From the NCBI RefSeq assembly GCF_035013165.1, contig NZ_JAYGJQ010000001.1, positions 1,302,001-1,366,000 on the forward strand: a stretch of 64,000 nucleotides of DNA, in the 5' to 3' direction. Numbering within the stretch: position 1 is the stretch's first letter; each line of letters starts with the position of its first letter. Positions 25,414 through 33,163 of this stretch are shown in pieces. Below the pieces are notes generated by a model. The model worked only from the letters and a program-made list of their open reading frames with translations. It did no database searches and was not told where the DNA came from. A program made the translations under genes and the position numbers. Origin of the DNA: Bacteriovorax sp. PP10 (GTDB lineage: Bacteria; Bdellovibrionota; Bacteriovoracia; Bacteriovoracales; Bacteriovoracaceae).

Positions 25414-26862
25414 ATGTTCCTATTGCAAAAAATCAGTCTGAAACTGAGACTCTCACTTTTGTTTGGTCTCATCTTTACCGGAATGCTTTCTGGTTTTTGC
25501 TATATTCTTTATACACAATTCTCAAAAATTCAGATTGCCGAGTTCGATACCAGTCTTTACAACTACGCAGTCGATGTGGCCGAGTCTTTAGACATCGATA
25601 AATTTGGTGATGTTGAATTCGATTCAAATATTTTAAAGCTCAATGAAAAAATCCTGCCCTTTACACTGAAAAATAGTTTTATATCAGTATTGGATATTAA
25701 CGGGCACATTATTGAAACGCGCCCGCATTTACATGAATCACAATTTTCGCCTTTGACTGAAAACGTCGTGGCACGTGTCTTAAAACAAGGTGCAAGTTTT
25801 TCAACGATGGTTTTTGAGAAAACTCCTCACCGAGTGATTAACTATCTTCTTCCGGTGCTTCATAAAGACACTCCGTTAATCCTGCAGATCTCAGTTCCAG
25901 AAACAGACTTCTTAATCATTAACCGCAACCTGATTAAATTTTTCTATATCAGTGTTCCGGTGATGTTATTTATCTCGCTGCTTATCGGATACTTTTTTGT
26001 GAGACGAGCGCTGTCGCCTATGATGGAGATTATTAATAAGACAAAAATAATTGAAGTCTCTAACCTGGAAGAGCGTGTTCCTGTTCCCCAAAGTAAGGAT
26101 GAGATCTGGCAGCTTGCAGACACCATCAACCATCTTTTAAGTCGTCTGGATGAAACCTTCAGTGCTCAAGAGCGCTTTATTCAGGATGCTTCTCATCAGC
26201 TCAAAACACCACTGACTATTATGAAAGGTGAATTGGAAGTTTTTAAATCAGAAAAAAGAAGTGAAGTCGAAACGAATGCGATGATTGAAAGTGTCTCTCA
26301 GGAAGTAAACTTCTTAATCAAGCTGACAAACAATCTTTTAATTCTTGCCCGCGTAGATAGCGGGACAATTAGTTTAACATTCTCACCAAATCGCCTGGAT
26401 GAAATTGTCATTTCACAGGTTTCACGTTTATCAAAACTGGCCGTGATGAAAAACATTTCTCTACAGATTAATTTTGATTCTTTTTACAATGCTACAGAAG
26501 AAGAACTCACTATTATGTGTGACCGCGACCTGGCCGGAGTTTTATTTTATAACCTGATTGAAAATGCCATCAAGTACTCGCCGGAGCATTCAACTGTCGA
26601 AGTGGTTGGGATTCATAAACCTGGATCTCTGGTTGTAACGGTGTCGGATGAAGGGGACGGAATAGAGTGCGATAGCCTGGAGAAAATCTTCGAGAGATTT
26701 TATCGCCTGCAAAGAACAGCGACGAAAGCACAGGGAAGCGGGCTAGGGCTTGCAATCTGTAAAGTTGTGGCCGATTCATTAAACGCTAAAATCTGGGCCG
26801 AAAAAAATGTCGGTCGTGGATCAAAGTTTTACTTCGAAATTAATAACCAAAAATTATCTTAA
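25414..26862 (+). CDS. Sensor histidine kinase
   Basis: This 482-residue kinase has two membrane helices (about 14-34 and 173-197) that frame a periplasmic sensor domain of about 140 residues, a HAMP segment, the HisKA domain with H261 (ASHQLKTPL) and an ATPase domain with N, G1 (DEGDGIE), F and G2 (GSGLGLAICK) boxes. It is the partner of the OmpR-type regulator before it. The periplasmic part does not match a sensor that I can name. Its stop codon shares TTAA with the stop of the convergent gene. Confidence 0.94.
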   Translation: MFLLQKISLKLRLSLLFGLIFTGMLSGFCYILYTQFSKIQIAEFDTSLYNYAVDVAESLDIDKFGDVEFDSNILKLNEKILPFTLKNSFISVLDINGHIIETRPHLHESQFSPLTENVVARVLKQGASFSTMVFEKTPHRVINYLLPVLHKDTPLILQISVPETDFLIINRNLIKFFYISVPVMLFISLLIGYFFVRRALSPMMEIINKTKIIEVSNLEERVPVPQSKDEIWQLADTINHLLSRLDETFSAQERFIQDASHQLKTPLTIMKGELEVFKSEKRSEVETNAMIESVSQEVNFLIKLTNNLLILARVDSGTISLTFSPNRLDEIVISQVSRLSKLAVMKNISLQINFDSFYNATEEELTIMCDRDLAGVLFYNLIENAIKYSPEHSTVEVVGIHKPGSLVVTVSDEGDGIECDSLEKIFERFYRLQRTATKAQGSGLGLAICKVVADSLNAKIWAEKNVGRGSKFYFEINNQKLS

Positions 26863-27401
26863 GCGGCCTTTAAGTAAAAGCACTTAATCTGGTCATTTGA
26901 ATACAACGTTGAAAATGGGCTTAGCCATGAGTTTTCTGAAACTCTGAACACAATTTTGTGATCGAAGCTTTTAGGAGAGTTCTTTAAAAGTGATTTTGGA
27001 AATAGTGCCAGAGGTGAGCCTTCAAAATGAAACTCGATTTTTTTACTTTCAGGTAATTTTCCTGAGTATAAAGCAGCAAGGCAAATGTAAGCGCCATAGT
27101 CGTGAGCTTCAATGACTAACGTATCACTCTTGCATTTAACGATCTGATCAATCAAAGCTTTCGCATCCGCGTTCAAAGTAAATGGACTGATTTGACGGTA
27201 ATGATTTAGCACTCGTCTGTGGCGAGTTGATAATTGCTTTTTTTCTTCCGGTGAGAAATTCAGGAAATCAAATGACGACATCATCGTCTGGTCAAAACCT
27301 GCTTCAAGGGGTTCAGTGCTATAGTTCATCAGCGTTTTCTTCATAGACTTAGCTTCAGGCGAAAACAAAATTTTACCTTTGAAGTTATGAGACTTTTGCA
27401 T
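26859..27401 (-). CDS. Unknown protein, weakly alpha/beta-hydrolase-like
   Basis: This 180-residue protein has no signal peptide or membrane segment. A central part (TLVIEAHDYGAYICLAALYS) resembles the nucleophile-elbow region of alpha/beta hydrolases in layout, but the Gly-x-Ser-x-Gly serine is replaced (AHDYGA), so it is unlikely to be a working serine hydrolase. No family is recognised. Its end overlaps the kinase gene by four bases in a tail-to-tail arrangement. Confidence 0.55.
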   Translation of the reverse strand: MQKSHNFKGKILFSPEAKSMKKTLMNYSTEPLEAGFDQTMMSSFDFLNFSPEEKKQLSTRHRRVLNHYRQISPFTLNADAKALIDQIVKCKSDTLVIEAHDYGAYICLAALYSGKLPESKKIEFHFEGSPLALFPKSLLKNSPKSFDHKIVFRVSENSWLSPFSTLYSNDQIKCFYLKAA

Positions 27402-27653
27402 CGATGAGTCCTTGTAGAAGGGGGAGTTCCCTAATAATAAACCCTTTCGGTGCAGTTTTTAAAAAGCTGAGAAAAAGTTGAGGGGGTCTTGCAGTTTTGA
27501 GCATTTATTGGACGTAGGAGCTTTTTATTTACGCCTCATTTTGTGGTAAATGACCTGGATTTTAGAAAAGAGCAGCATATGGCGGGGACGGGGCCTTAAA
27601 TTAGGCCTAGTCTCTCAATAACCTTAATTAGTATCCTATTTATCCATTTATAT

Positions 27654-27688
27654 AGAGAAAAAGAAGGGCCTCGTTTCTCTTTTTTTTT
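27654..27688 (+). terminator. Terminator-like hairpin upstream of the Hsp20-like gene
   Basis: A seven-base-pair stem (AGAGAAA / TTTCTCT, 13-base loop) is followed by eight or more T on the plus strand. No open frame lies on the plus strand of the 315-base gap (27402-27716) in front of it. It may end a small RNA transcribed from the gap or act as an attenuator. The gap also contains GGCCT-TAAATT-AGGCC near 27592, which could be an alternative pairing partner. Nothing else is recognised in the gap. Confidence 0.6.
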
Positions 27689-27702
27689 CCTATTTTTATC
27701 TC

Positions 27703-27708
27703 TATAAT
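27703..27708 (+). promoter_or_regulatory. -10 box before the Hsp20-like gene
   Basis: A perfect TATAAT ends nine bases before the ATG at 27717. The region 17 bases further up is a T run, so the -35 is poor. A start point near 27715 would give a leaderless mRNA, which agrees with the lack of a ribosome site. Confidence 0.5.
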
Positions 27709-27716
27709 TTCTAAAT

Positions 27717-28196
27717 ATGAAACGCCTATTGAATACTAAACTCTTTATCGCTGTTATTTTTTTTTGCATTGGTTTTTTTACCAATCATCTGCTGACAAAA
27801 GTCAGAGGGGCGCCTATGATCGCCACTAATGACGAGCGCTTTCCCGTCGATATTGATGACTTTGATCATACCAGCATGATGGATACGATTAATCGTTTAA
27901 GTAAGGAAAGAGCAGAAGCACGTGCCAGCGCTATGGGAGATGTTTCAAAGCGTGAAGACGACGACAATGTTTATTATGATATCCCACAAAAAACAATCAA
28001 TGGGGTTGAACATAGACTCAATGTTGAAGTCAAAGATGGTATGATTAAAATCAGTGAAGACCAAAAATCATCTGGTGATACGTTGGTTGAAACTTCATCT
28101 GAAAGAATGTTCTCAATTGATCCAGGTCTGGATGGCGACAAAGCAGAAGTCATCAATGAAAAAGACAAGATCGTTATCAAGATTCCTAAAAAATAA
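27717..28196 (+). CDS. Membrane-anchored Hsp20/alpha-crystallin-like protein
   Basis: This 159-residue protein starts with a single hydrophobic helix (residues about 8-26) without a clear cleavage site, followed by a charged linker and a C-terminal domain of about 85 residues. That domain has the Hsp20 pattern: RLNVEVKDGMIKISED, then SERMFSIDPGLDGDKAEV and KDKIVIKIPKK, matching the last strands of the alpha-crystallin domain. Hsp20 proteins hold unfolding proteins; almost all are cytoplasmic, so a copy tethered in the periplasm or membrane is unusual. The next gene, an exported YceI protein, follows after 14 bases. Confidence 0.7.
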   Translation: MKRLLNTKLFIAVIFFCIGFFTNHLLTKVRGAPMIATNDERFPVDIDDFDHTSMMDTINRLSKERAEARASAMGDVSKREDDDNVYYDIPQKTINGVEHRLNVEVKDGMIKISEDQKSSGDTLVETSSERMFSIDPGLDGDKAEVINEKDKIVIKIPKK

Positions 28197-28210
28197 TTAA
28201 GGGGCCCAAT

Positions 28211-28930
28211 ATGAAATACTTATTACTACTACTTGCTCTTGCTATCGCCTTATCAACGGCATCGCATGCAACGACTCTTGAGATCGTTAGAGAGCACTCT
28301 CGTGTCTCTTTTGATGTTGATTATATGATGATGACAAAAGTAGAAGGGCAATTCAAAGGCTACCATGGCTTTTTTGAAATCAATGATAAAGAAAATCAAC
28401 TTTCAAATATCAGAGTTGAAGTGACAAGTGACACTGTTGACACGAATGATACGAAAAGAGACTTCCATGTGAAAGGTCATGAGTTTTTATACGCCGCTGT
28501 TTACCCTGATATCATTTTCAAAGCAGCAGGCCCTGTGACAATTTCAGATGCTAAAAAATTCGAAGTAAAAGGTGATGTGACTCTAAGAGGAATTACGAAA
28601 CCATTGGTGCTTACGGGCGTTTATAAAGGTAAAGGAAAAGACCCTTGGGGGAAAGATAGCTACTTCTTAGAAATGACAGGAGAAGTGAATCGCAAAGACT
28701 TTGGTATTGTTTGGAACAAACAAGTTGATACAGGCGGATACTTACTGGGTGATATGGTGAGATTAACGATCATCGTTCAAGCACAAAAGATTGGTGATAA
28801 AACGCCTTTTTCAACTCATATGATTCCATCGACGAAGGGGATTGTTGAAAGACATGACTTAAAGACGGGGAAGATCAAGAAACTTACGACGCCAACAGAT
28901 CCAAAAGATCAGTCAGCGCCGAAGAAATAA
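28211..28930 (+). CDS. YceI-family periplasmic protein
   Basis: This 239-residue exported protein has a signal peptide (ending TASHA) and the YceI lipocalin-like barrel: HSRVSFDVDYMMMTKVEGQF, KGHEFLYAAVYPDIIFKA, VTLRGITKPLVLTG and the FGIVWNK segment. YceI proteins bind isoprenoid-type lipids. It has about 35 extra Lys/Thr-rich residues at the C-terminus. The ribosome site AAGGGG precedes the ATG. It probably forms an operon with the Hsp20-like gene. Confidence 0.9.
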   Translation: MKYLLLLLALAIALSTASHATTLEIVREHSRVSFDVDYMMMTKVEGQFKGYHGFFEINDKENQLSNIRVEVTSDTVDTNDTKRDFHVKGHEFLYAAVYPDIIFKAAGPVTISDAKKFEVKGDVTLRGITKPLVLTGVYKGKGKDPWGKDSYFLEMTGEVNRKDFGIVWNKQVDTGGYLLGDMVRLTIIVQAQKIGDKTPFSTHMIPSTKGIVERHDLKTGKIKKLTTPTDPKDQSAPKK

Positions 28931-29440
28931 TTATTTAAAACGGAAAGAGAAATTAATCATTGGTCTGACTGTAGATGTTGTAACGTCTACGTTAGTCGTT
29001 TCATTCGATTGAGTGATCGAGTGGTACACAATACTTGCTCCGATAAAGAAGTTTGTGTTCACTTTCATTTCATAACCAAGACCTGCAATGTAGCTATGTC
29101 CTGTATCACTTGATCCATCGAATTTCACGTATGGATGCCATGCCAGTGCCACTAAAAAAGTCTTGTCTTGATTGAAGTAATAATTAATACGTGGACCAAT
29201 TTCAGTTGTTCCCACTCCGCCACCAGTCGACTGGTTATCTGTCACAATAAAGTTGGGTCCAAGATAAAGTTGCTCTTTAACTGCTACAGGCATAGCAATA
29301 AAAAGGTGTCCTTCTTTTTTTGTGTAGTCAGTTTTGTCTACAGTCGTCGAATCGTAGAAGACTGACATGTCAAACATCAGGTCTGCTTTAGCGACTGTTG
29401 ATCCAAGCAATAGTAGAGCTGTTAATAAAATCCTTTTCAT
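28931..29440 (-). CDS. Small outer-membrane beta-barrel protein
   Basis: This 169-residue protein has a signal peptide (ending VAKA) and alternating aromatic and polar residues over about eight strands, ending MINFSFRFK. It looks like an eight-stranded OmpW/OmpX-type barrel. It lies 14 bases downstream of tyrS on the same strand and has its own strong ribosome site (AAGGAG). The function is unknown. Confidence 0.7.
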   Translation of the reverse strand: MKRILLTALLLLGSTVAKADLMFDMSVFYDSTTVDKTDYTKKEGHLFIAMPVAVKEQLYLGPNFIVTDNQSTGGGVGTTEIGPRINYYFNQDKTFLVALAWHPYVKFDGSSDTGHSYIAGLGYEMKVNTNFFIGASIVYHSITQSNETTNVDVTTSTVRPMINFSFRFK

Positions 29441-29454
29441 TTGTTACTTACTCC

Positions 29455-30726
29455 TTAAGCAAATTTAACAACACAATAATTCTTTTTACCTTTTCTAATA
29501 ACCAGACATGTTTCAGAGGCCAGGTGAGATTCATTCATCACGGCCATCATTTCAGGAACAGTATCGTTATTTAAGTACACACCCTTTTGTTCTACAGAGC
29601 GTTTTGCTTCGCCCTTACTTCCAAATAGAGGAGTGGCAGCTAGCATATCTAAATACGGGATTCCAGCTTGAAGGTCAGAGCGTTTTAATTCAACTGATGG
29701 AACATCTTTGAAGATGGCAATCAGGTCTTTATCTTTTAGGTTCGTGATCTTCTCACCGAAGAAAATTTTTGTTGCTGATAGGGCAGCATTCAATCCTTCT
29801 TCTCCGTGAACAAGTTTTACAACTTCAGCGGCAAGAGTTTTTTGTGCTTCTCTCATGTGCGCTTCAGTTTTAGTTTTTTCTTCAAGCACAGCAATTTGAT
29901 CCAGGCTTAAAAATGTAAAATACTTTAAGTACTTCACAACAGAAGTGTCATCACTGTTAAGTAGGTATTGGTACATCTGGTATGGAGATGTCATTTCCGG
30001 GTCAAGATAGATCGCTGTTCCACCTTCTGACTTTCCGAATTTATTTCCGTTAGCATCAGTCACTAGTGGAATAACAATCCCGTAAACCTGACGTGAGTCC
30101 ATTTTACGAGTGTAGTCGATACCAGCTGTGATGTTACCCCATTGATCACCGCCACCCATTTGCAGGATAACGTCGTTGTGAAGAGCAAGGTGACGGAAGT
30201 CGTAGGCCTGAAGCATTTGGTAGCAAAATTCTGTAAAGCTTAATCCCACTTCTGATTCGAGTCTCTTTTTCACAGAGTCTTTAGCAATCATGTCAGAAAT
30301 TCTAAATCTCTTTCCAACGTCTCTTAGAAATTCAAGGAATGAGAATTTTCCCATCCAATCATAGTTATTCACCATGATCGCAGGATTTGGTCCATCGAAT
30401 TTTAAAATTCGTTGGAATTGCTTTTTTTGAGCTTCAATATTTTCTTTAATCACTTCTTCAGTAAGTAAAACTCTTTCAGTACTTTTTCCTGAAGGGTCAC
30501 CGATCATTCCCGTTGCACCACCTAGAAGAACGTAAGGCCTGTGACCAGCATCTTGAAAGCGCTTCATCGTGATGATAGCAAACAGGTTTCCGATTTGAAG
30601 AGACTTTGCTGTTGGATCATAACCAATATAAAAAGAGATTTTCTTTGTATTTAAGATTTCTTTGATTTCAGGGTTTGAAACATCAGCGATCAGGCCGCGA
30701 CTTTCTAATTCTTCGTAAAAATTCAT
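29455..30726 (-). CDS. tyrS: Tyrosyl-tRNA synthetase
   Basis: This 423-residue class I synthetase charges tRNA-Tyr. The HIGH-like motif is in YDPTAKSLQIGN, the tyrosine pocket includes QAYDF and QMGGGDQWGN, and the KMSKS-like motif is KFGKSEGG. An S4-type RNA-binding domain lies at the C-terminus (about residues 355-420). The length is normal. The start has AAAGGAAA upstream. Confidence 0.97.
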   Translation of the reverse strand: MNFYEELESRGLIADVSNPEIKEILNTKKISFYIGYDPTAKSLQIGNLFAIITMKRFQDAGHRPYVLLGGATGMIGDPSGKSTERVLLTEEVIKENIEAQKKQFQRILKFDGPNPAIMVNNYDWMGKFSFLEFLRDVGKRFRISDMIAKDSVKKRLESEVGLSFTEFCYQMLQAYDFRHLALHNDVILQMGGGDQWGNITAGIDYTRKMDSRQVYGIVIPLVTDANGNKFGKSEGGTAIYLDPEMTSPYQMYQYLLNSDDTSVVKYLKYFTFLSLDQIAVLEEKTKTEAHMREAQKTLAAEVVKLVHGEEGLNAALSATKIFFGEKITNLKDKDLIAIFKDVPSVELKRSDLQAGIPYLDMLAATPLFGSKGEAKRSVEQKGVYLNNDTVPEMMAVMNESHLASETCLVIRKGKKNYCVVKFA

Positions 30727-30780
30727 GAGATATTTTCCTTTGAAATGAATAGAAGAATTATGACAGAAAAATGGCGATAA

Positions 30781-30805
30781 GAGAATCCTCGCGAAGGTGA
30801 TTCTC
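30781..30805 (-). terminator. Hairpin between tyrS and the upstream minus-strand gene
   Basis: A seven-base stem (GAGAATC / GATTCTC) with an inner CCT/AGG pairing lies 28 bases after the stop of the gene ending at 30833. The T run is weak, so it may be only a partial terminator. Confidence 0.45.
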
Positions 30806-30832
30806 TATATTATTGAGTTATTTGAACTTTTT

Positions 30833-31216
30833 TTATTTGAGAAATGCTTGTAGATCGCTAATTAGCGAGTCTAAACGCTTAGAGTAATTTTGAATCCCGG
30901 CGTAGTCCAGCTTGATTTCTTTCGTCGCTAGTTCTGCGCGATCTTCTCTGATATTTTGGAAACGGGCCGCGAAGCCGACATGAGCGTATTCCGCTTCTTC
31001 ACGACGGTTTTCGTCGGATGCATTATTCATTTTAGTGGCAACCAGGCTGATAAGGGCCATGGCCTTTTGTTGTTTAACATTCAGACCTTGTTCCAGATCC
31101 TGCAACCACATTGCTTCAACCGCCTGTAGTTTTCCTTCTTTCACGTCTGCAAGATTCGCCTTTTGAGCGAAAGCTGGTGTGGTAACTAGGATAGAAAGGA
31201 CGATTAAAAACTTCAT
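30833..31216 (-). CDS. Small exported helical protein, unknown
   Basis: This 127-residue protein has a signal peptide (MKFLIVLSILVTTPAFA) and an all-helical, charged mature part with no cysteine. The ATG used here has TTGGAG six bases upstream; a longer frame from 31231 lacks this. It may be a periplasmic protein, but no family is recognised. Confidence 0.6.
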   Translation of the reverse strand: MKFLIVLSILVTTPAFAQKANLADVKEGKLQAVEAMWLQDLEQGLNVKQQKAMALISLVATKMNNASDENRREEAEYAHVGFAARFQNIREDRAELATKEIKLDYAGIQNYSKRLDSLISDLQAFLK

Positions 31217-31378
31217 AAAAACTCCAAGCATACTGCTTATAAAACCAACAGCTGTTTAAAAATAAGACAGCTTAAGTCCTTCTATTACTCCCATAAGAGT
31301 TGATTTTTCTATTGGGTGAAGACTCTCTACCTAGTCATATTGCAGTAGGGATGCCAAGATTGGGGAGAGGCGATAAAT

Positions 31379-31741
31379 ATGGATAAAATAGTGTTTTACG
31401 ACGGGCAGTGTGGGTTATGTCAGAGGTCTGTCTCTTTCCTTGCTAAAATTGATAACAAGAAAGAACTTATCTTTGCACCATTAAACGGTCAGACCTATAA
31501 ACAATTTTTTAAAGGCAGTAGCGATCTTACGACGGTGGTGTTTTATAACCGTGAGCAAATCTCTGTGAAGAGCGAGGCCATTATCGAAGTTTGTAGAAGC
31601 TTAGGTGGTATAAAAAAACTAGCTATGCTCCTTAGAATTATCCCTCTGAAACTAAGAGATAAGATCTACGACTTAATTGCGGATCAACGAAAAAAAGTTT
31701 CATGTATCATACTATCGAAAGATGAACGTTTTTTGAAATAA
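31379..31741 (+). CDS. DCC-family thiol-disulfide oxidoreductase-like protein (DUF393)
   Basis: This 120-residue protein has the DCC signature near its start, FYDGQCGLCQRSV, with an Asp and a Cys-x-x-Cys pair in a thioredoxin-like fold. The role in the cell is not known for the family. It has no signal peptide. The -35 box of the next gene overlaps its stop codon. Confidence 0.88.
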   Translation: MDKIVFYDGQCGLCQRSVSFLAKIDNKKELIFAPLNGQTYKQFFKGSSDLTTVVFYNREQISVKSEAIIEVCRSLGGIKKLAMLLRIIPLKLRDKIYDLIADQRKKVSCIILSKDERFLK

Positions 31742-31761
31742 GAGACATTCTTTGTTATAAT
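31733..31761 (+). promoter_or_regulatory. Sigma70-type promoter of the cation transporter gene
   Basis: TTGAAA (31733-31738), a 17-base spacer and TATAAT (31756-31761) form a near-consensus promoter. Transcription should start at about 31768, one base before the ATG at 31769, so the mRNA would be leaderless. Confidence 0.75.
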
Positions 31762-31768
31762 CCTTTTA

Positions 31769-32782
31769 ATGGAAGTATCAAAAAGTCATCCTCACAATTC
31801 ACGCGGCGATAAAGAAAAAATCTGGATTCCAGTGATCTCGCTTATTGTAGGAATTGTACTTTTATTTTTTAAATTCTACGCCTACAAAATTACGAATTCC
31901 CAATCTATTTATTCTGATGCTCTGGAAAGTATCGTCAACATTGTTGCCGGCATTATCACTTTGATCGTTATTGTTGTTGCTGCAAAACCTGCTGACGATG
32001 ACCATCCTTATGGACATGGAAAAGTCGAAAGTATGGCCGCGAGTTTTGAAGGTGGGGCGATTTTATTTGCAGGGCTTTTAATTATTTTAAAGGCCGTTGA
32101 AGTTTATTATCGCGGCGAGATTGTCACTGAACTTGATATGGGATTACTGATTACTGTTGGAACAGGTGTTGCCAACGGACTGATGGGTTATATCATTTTG
32201 ATTCGAGGGAAGAAGTTGCATTCGGAAGCATTGAGATCGAGTGGAACGCACTTGATGACAGACATGATGACGAGTATTGGTGTTGTCATCAGTTTAGTAT
32301 TGGTGAAGTTTACAGGTTACATGTGGATTGACCCGGTGATTGCGATTATTTTTGGATTTATGCTTTGTATCTCGGGAGCAAAAATTCTTATTCGTTCTGG
32401 TTATGTTTTGATGGATGGATTGGATAAAGAAACTTTGCAGGTTGTCGCTAAACTTTTTGAGAAGAACTATAGACCGGGTGTGATTGATATTCATTACACG
32501 AGAGTGATTCGAAGCGGGAGCTTCCATCATATCGACTGTCACATGGTGATTCCTGAATTTTGGACTGTGTCTGAAGCTCATTATTTTAGTGATAATTTCG
32601 ATATGAGTTTTTTGAAAGACTATCCGGTTGAAGCTGAATTGCGAATTCATCTTGATCCGTGCAGGAGAGTTTACTGTGAAAATTGCGAAGTGAAAGACTG
32701 TCCTATCAGAAAGAAGGATTTTATTAAGAGGATTTCGTTAGATAATATGGAAGAAGTGACGTCGCCGATAGAAAGCCGATAA
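31769..32782 (+). CDS. Cation diffusion facilitator (CDF) metal transporter
   Basis: This 337-residue membrane protein has six membrane helices and the CDF metal-site motifs: SDALESIVN in helix 2 and HLMTDMMTS in helix 5, plus DDDHPYGHGKVES in a loop. It exports Zn2+, Fe2+ or a similar ion in exchange for protons. The cytoplasmic C-terminal domain ends with an added cysteine cluster (DPCRRVYCENCEVKDCPI) with four Cys, which may bind metal. It has its own promoter and no ribosome site. Confidence 0.92.
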   Translation: MEVSKSHPHNSRGDKEKIWIPVISLIVGIVLLFFKFYAYKITNSQSIYSDALESIVNIVAGIITLIVIVVAAKPADDDHPYGHGKVESMAASFEGGAILFAGLLIILKAVEVYYRGEIVTELDMGLLITVGTGVANGLMGYIILIRGKKLHSEALRSSGTHLMTDMMTSIGVVISLVLVKFTGYMWIDPVIAIIFGFMLCISGAKILIRSGYVLMDGLDKETLQVVAKLFEKNYRPGVIDIHYTRVIRSGSFHHIDCHMVIPEFWTVSEAHYFSDNFDMSFLKDYPVEAELRIHLDPCRRVYCENCEVKDCPIRKKDFIKRISLDNMEEVTSPIESR

Positions 32783-32808
32783 AAAAATGCAGCCGCAGCT
32801 GCATTTTT
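32783..32808. terminator. Bidirectional terminator between the CDF and zinc-ribbon genes
   Basis: The stem AAAAATGCAGC / GCTGCATTTTT with a CGCA loop can work on both strands and lies between two convergent genes. Confidence 0.88.
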
Positions 32809-32867
32809 ACGACTTATAAAAATATAAAGAGTCTAAAGTTTTTCGAAGAGTTTATCGGCTAAACGGA

Positions 32868-33083
32868 CTACTTTTTAAGGCCAGCAACTTTTGTATTAAT
32901 CGCCATCTCATACTGCTTTAAAATATCAGAATCAAGTTCCGTCTTCTCAATCGACTTAATCGATTTCATCGAATTTTTCATTTCTTCGCACGAGTGGATT
33001 CCACCATCACCATCGACCGGACGGTTTCTTCCGCCTTCTTTCATCCAAGTGATTTCTCTGCTACAAAATTTACAACGGGCCAT
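32868..33083 (-). CDS. Small zinc-ribbon-like protein
   Basis: This 71-residue protein begins MARCKFCSREITWMKEGG, with a Cys-x-x-Cys pair and a later HSC, which may together bind zinc. The start at 33083 has AAGGA six bases upstream; the longer frame to 33110 adds an unlikely extension. The rest is charged and helical. The function is unknown. Confidence 0.62.
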   Translation of the reverse strand: MARCKFCSREITWMKEGGRNRPVDGDGGIHSCEEMKNSMKSIKSIEKTELDSDILKQYEMAINTKVAGLKK

Positions 33084-33163
33084 GACTAATCCTTGCGTTT
33101 TCCTATACAATAAATGCCATCTTTATGGCATTATAGGAGTGCTTATTATAACAAGGGATAACC

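Noticed and set aside
26859-27401. Active alpha/beta hydrolase
   Set aside because: The region like the nucleophile elbow reads AHDYGA and lacks the serine in the Gly-x-Ser-x-Gly setting, so a catalytic call is not supported.
27596-27784. A 62-residue basic frame on the minus strand over the Hsp20-like gene start
   Set aside because: It overlaps the terminator, promoter and coding start of the plus-strand gene, has no ribosome site and is biased by the A/T runs.
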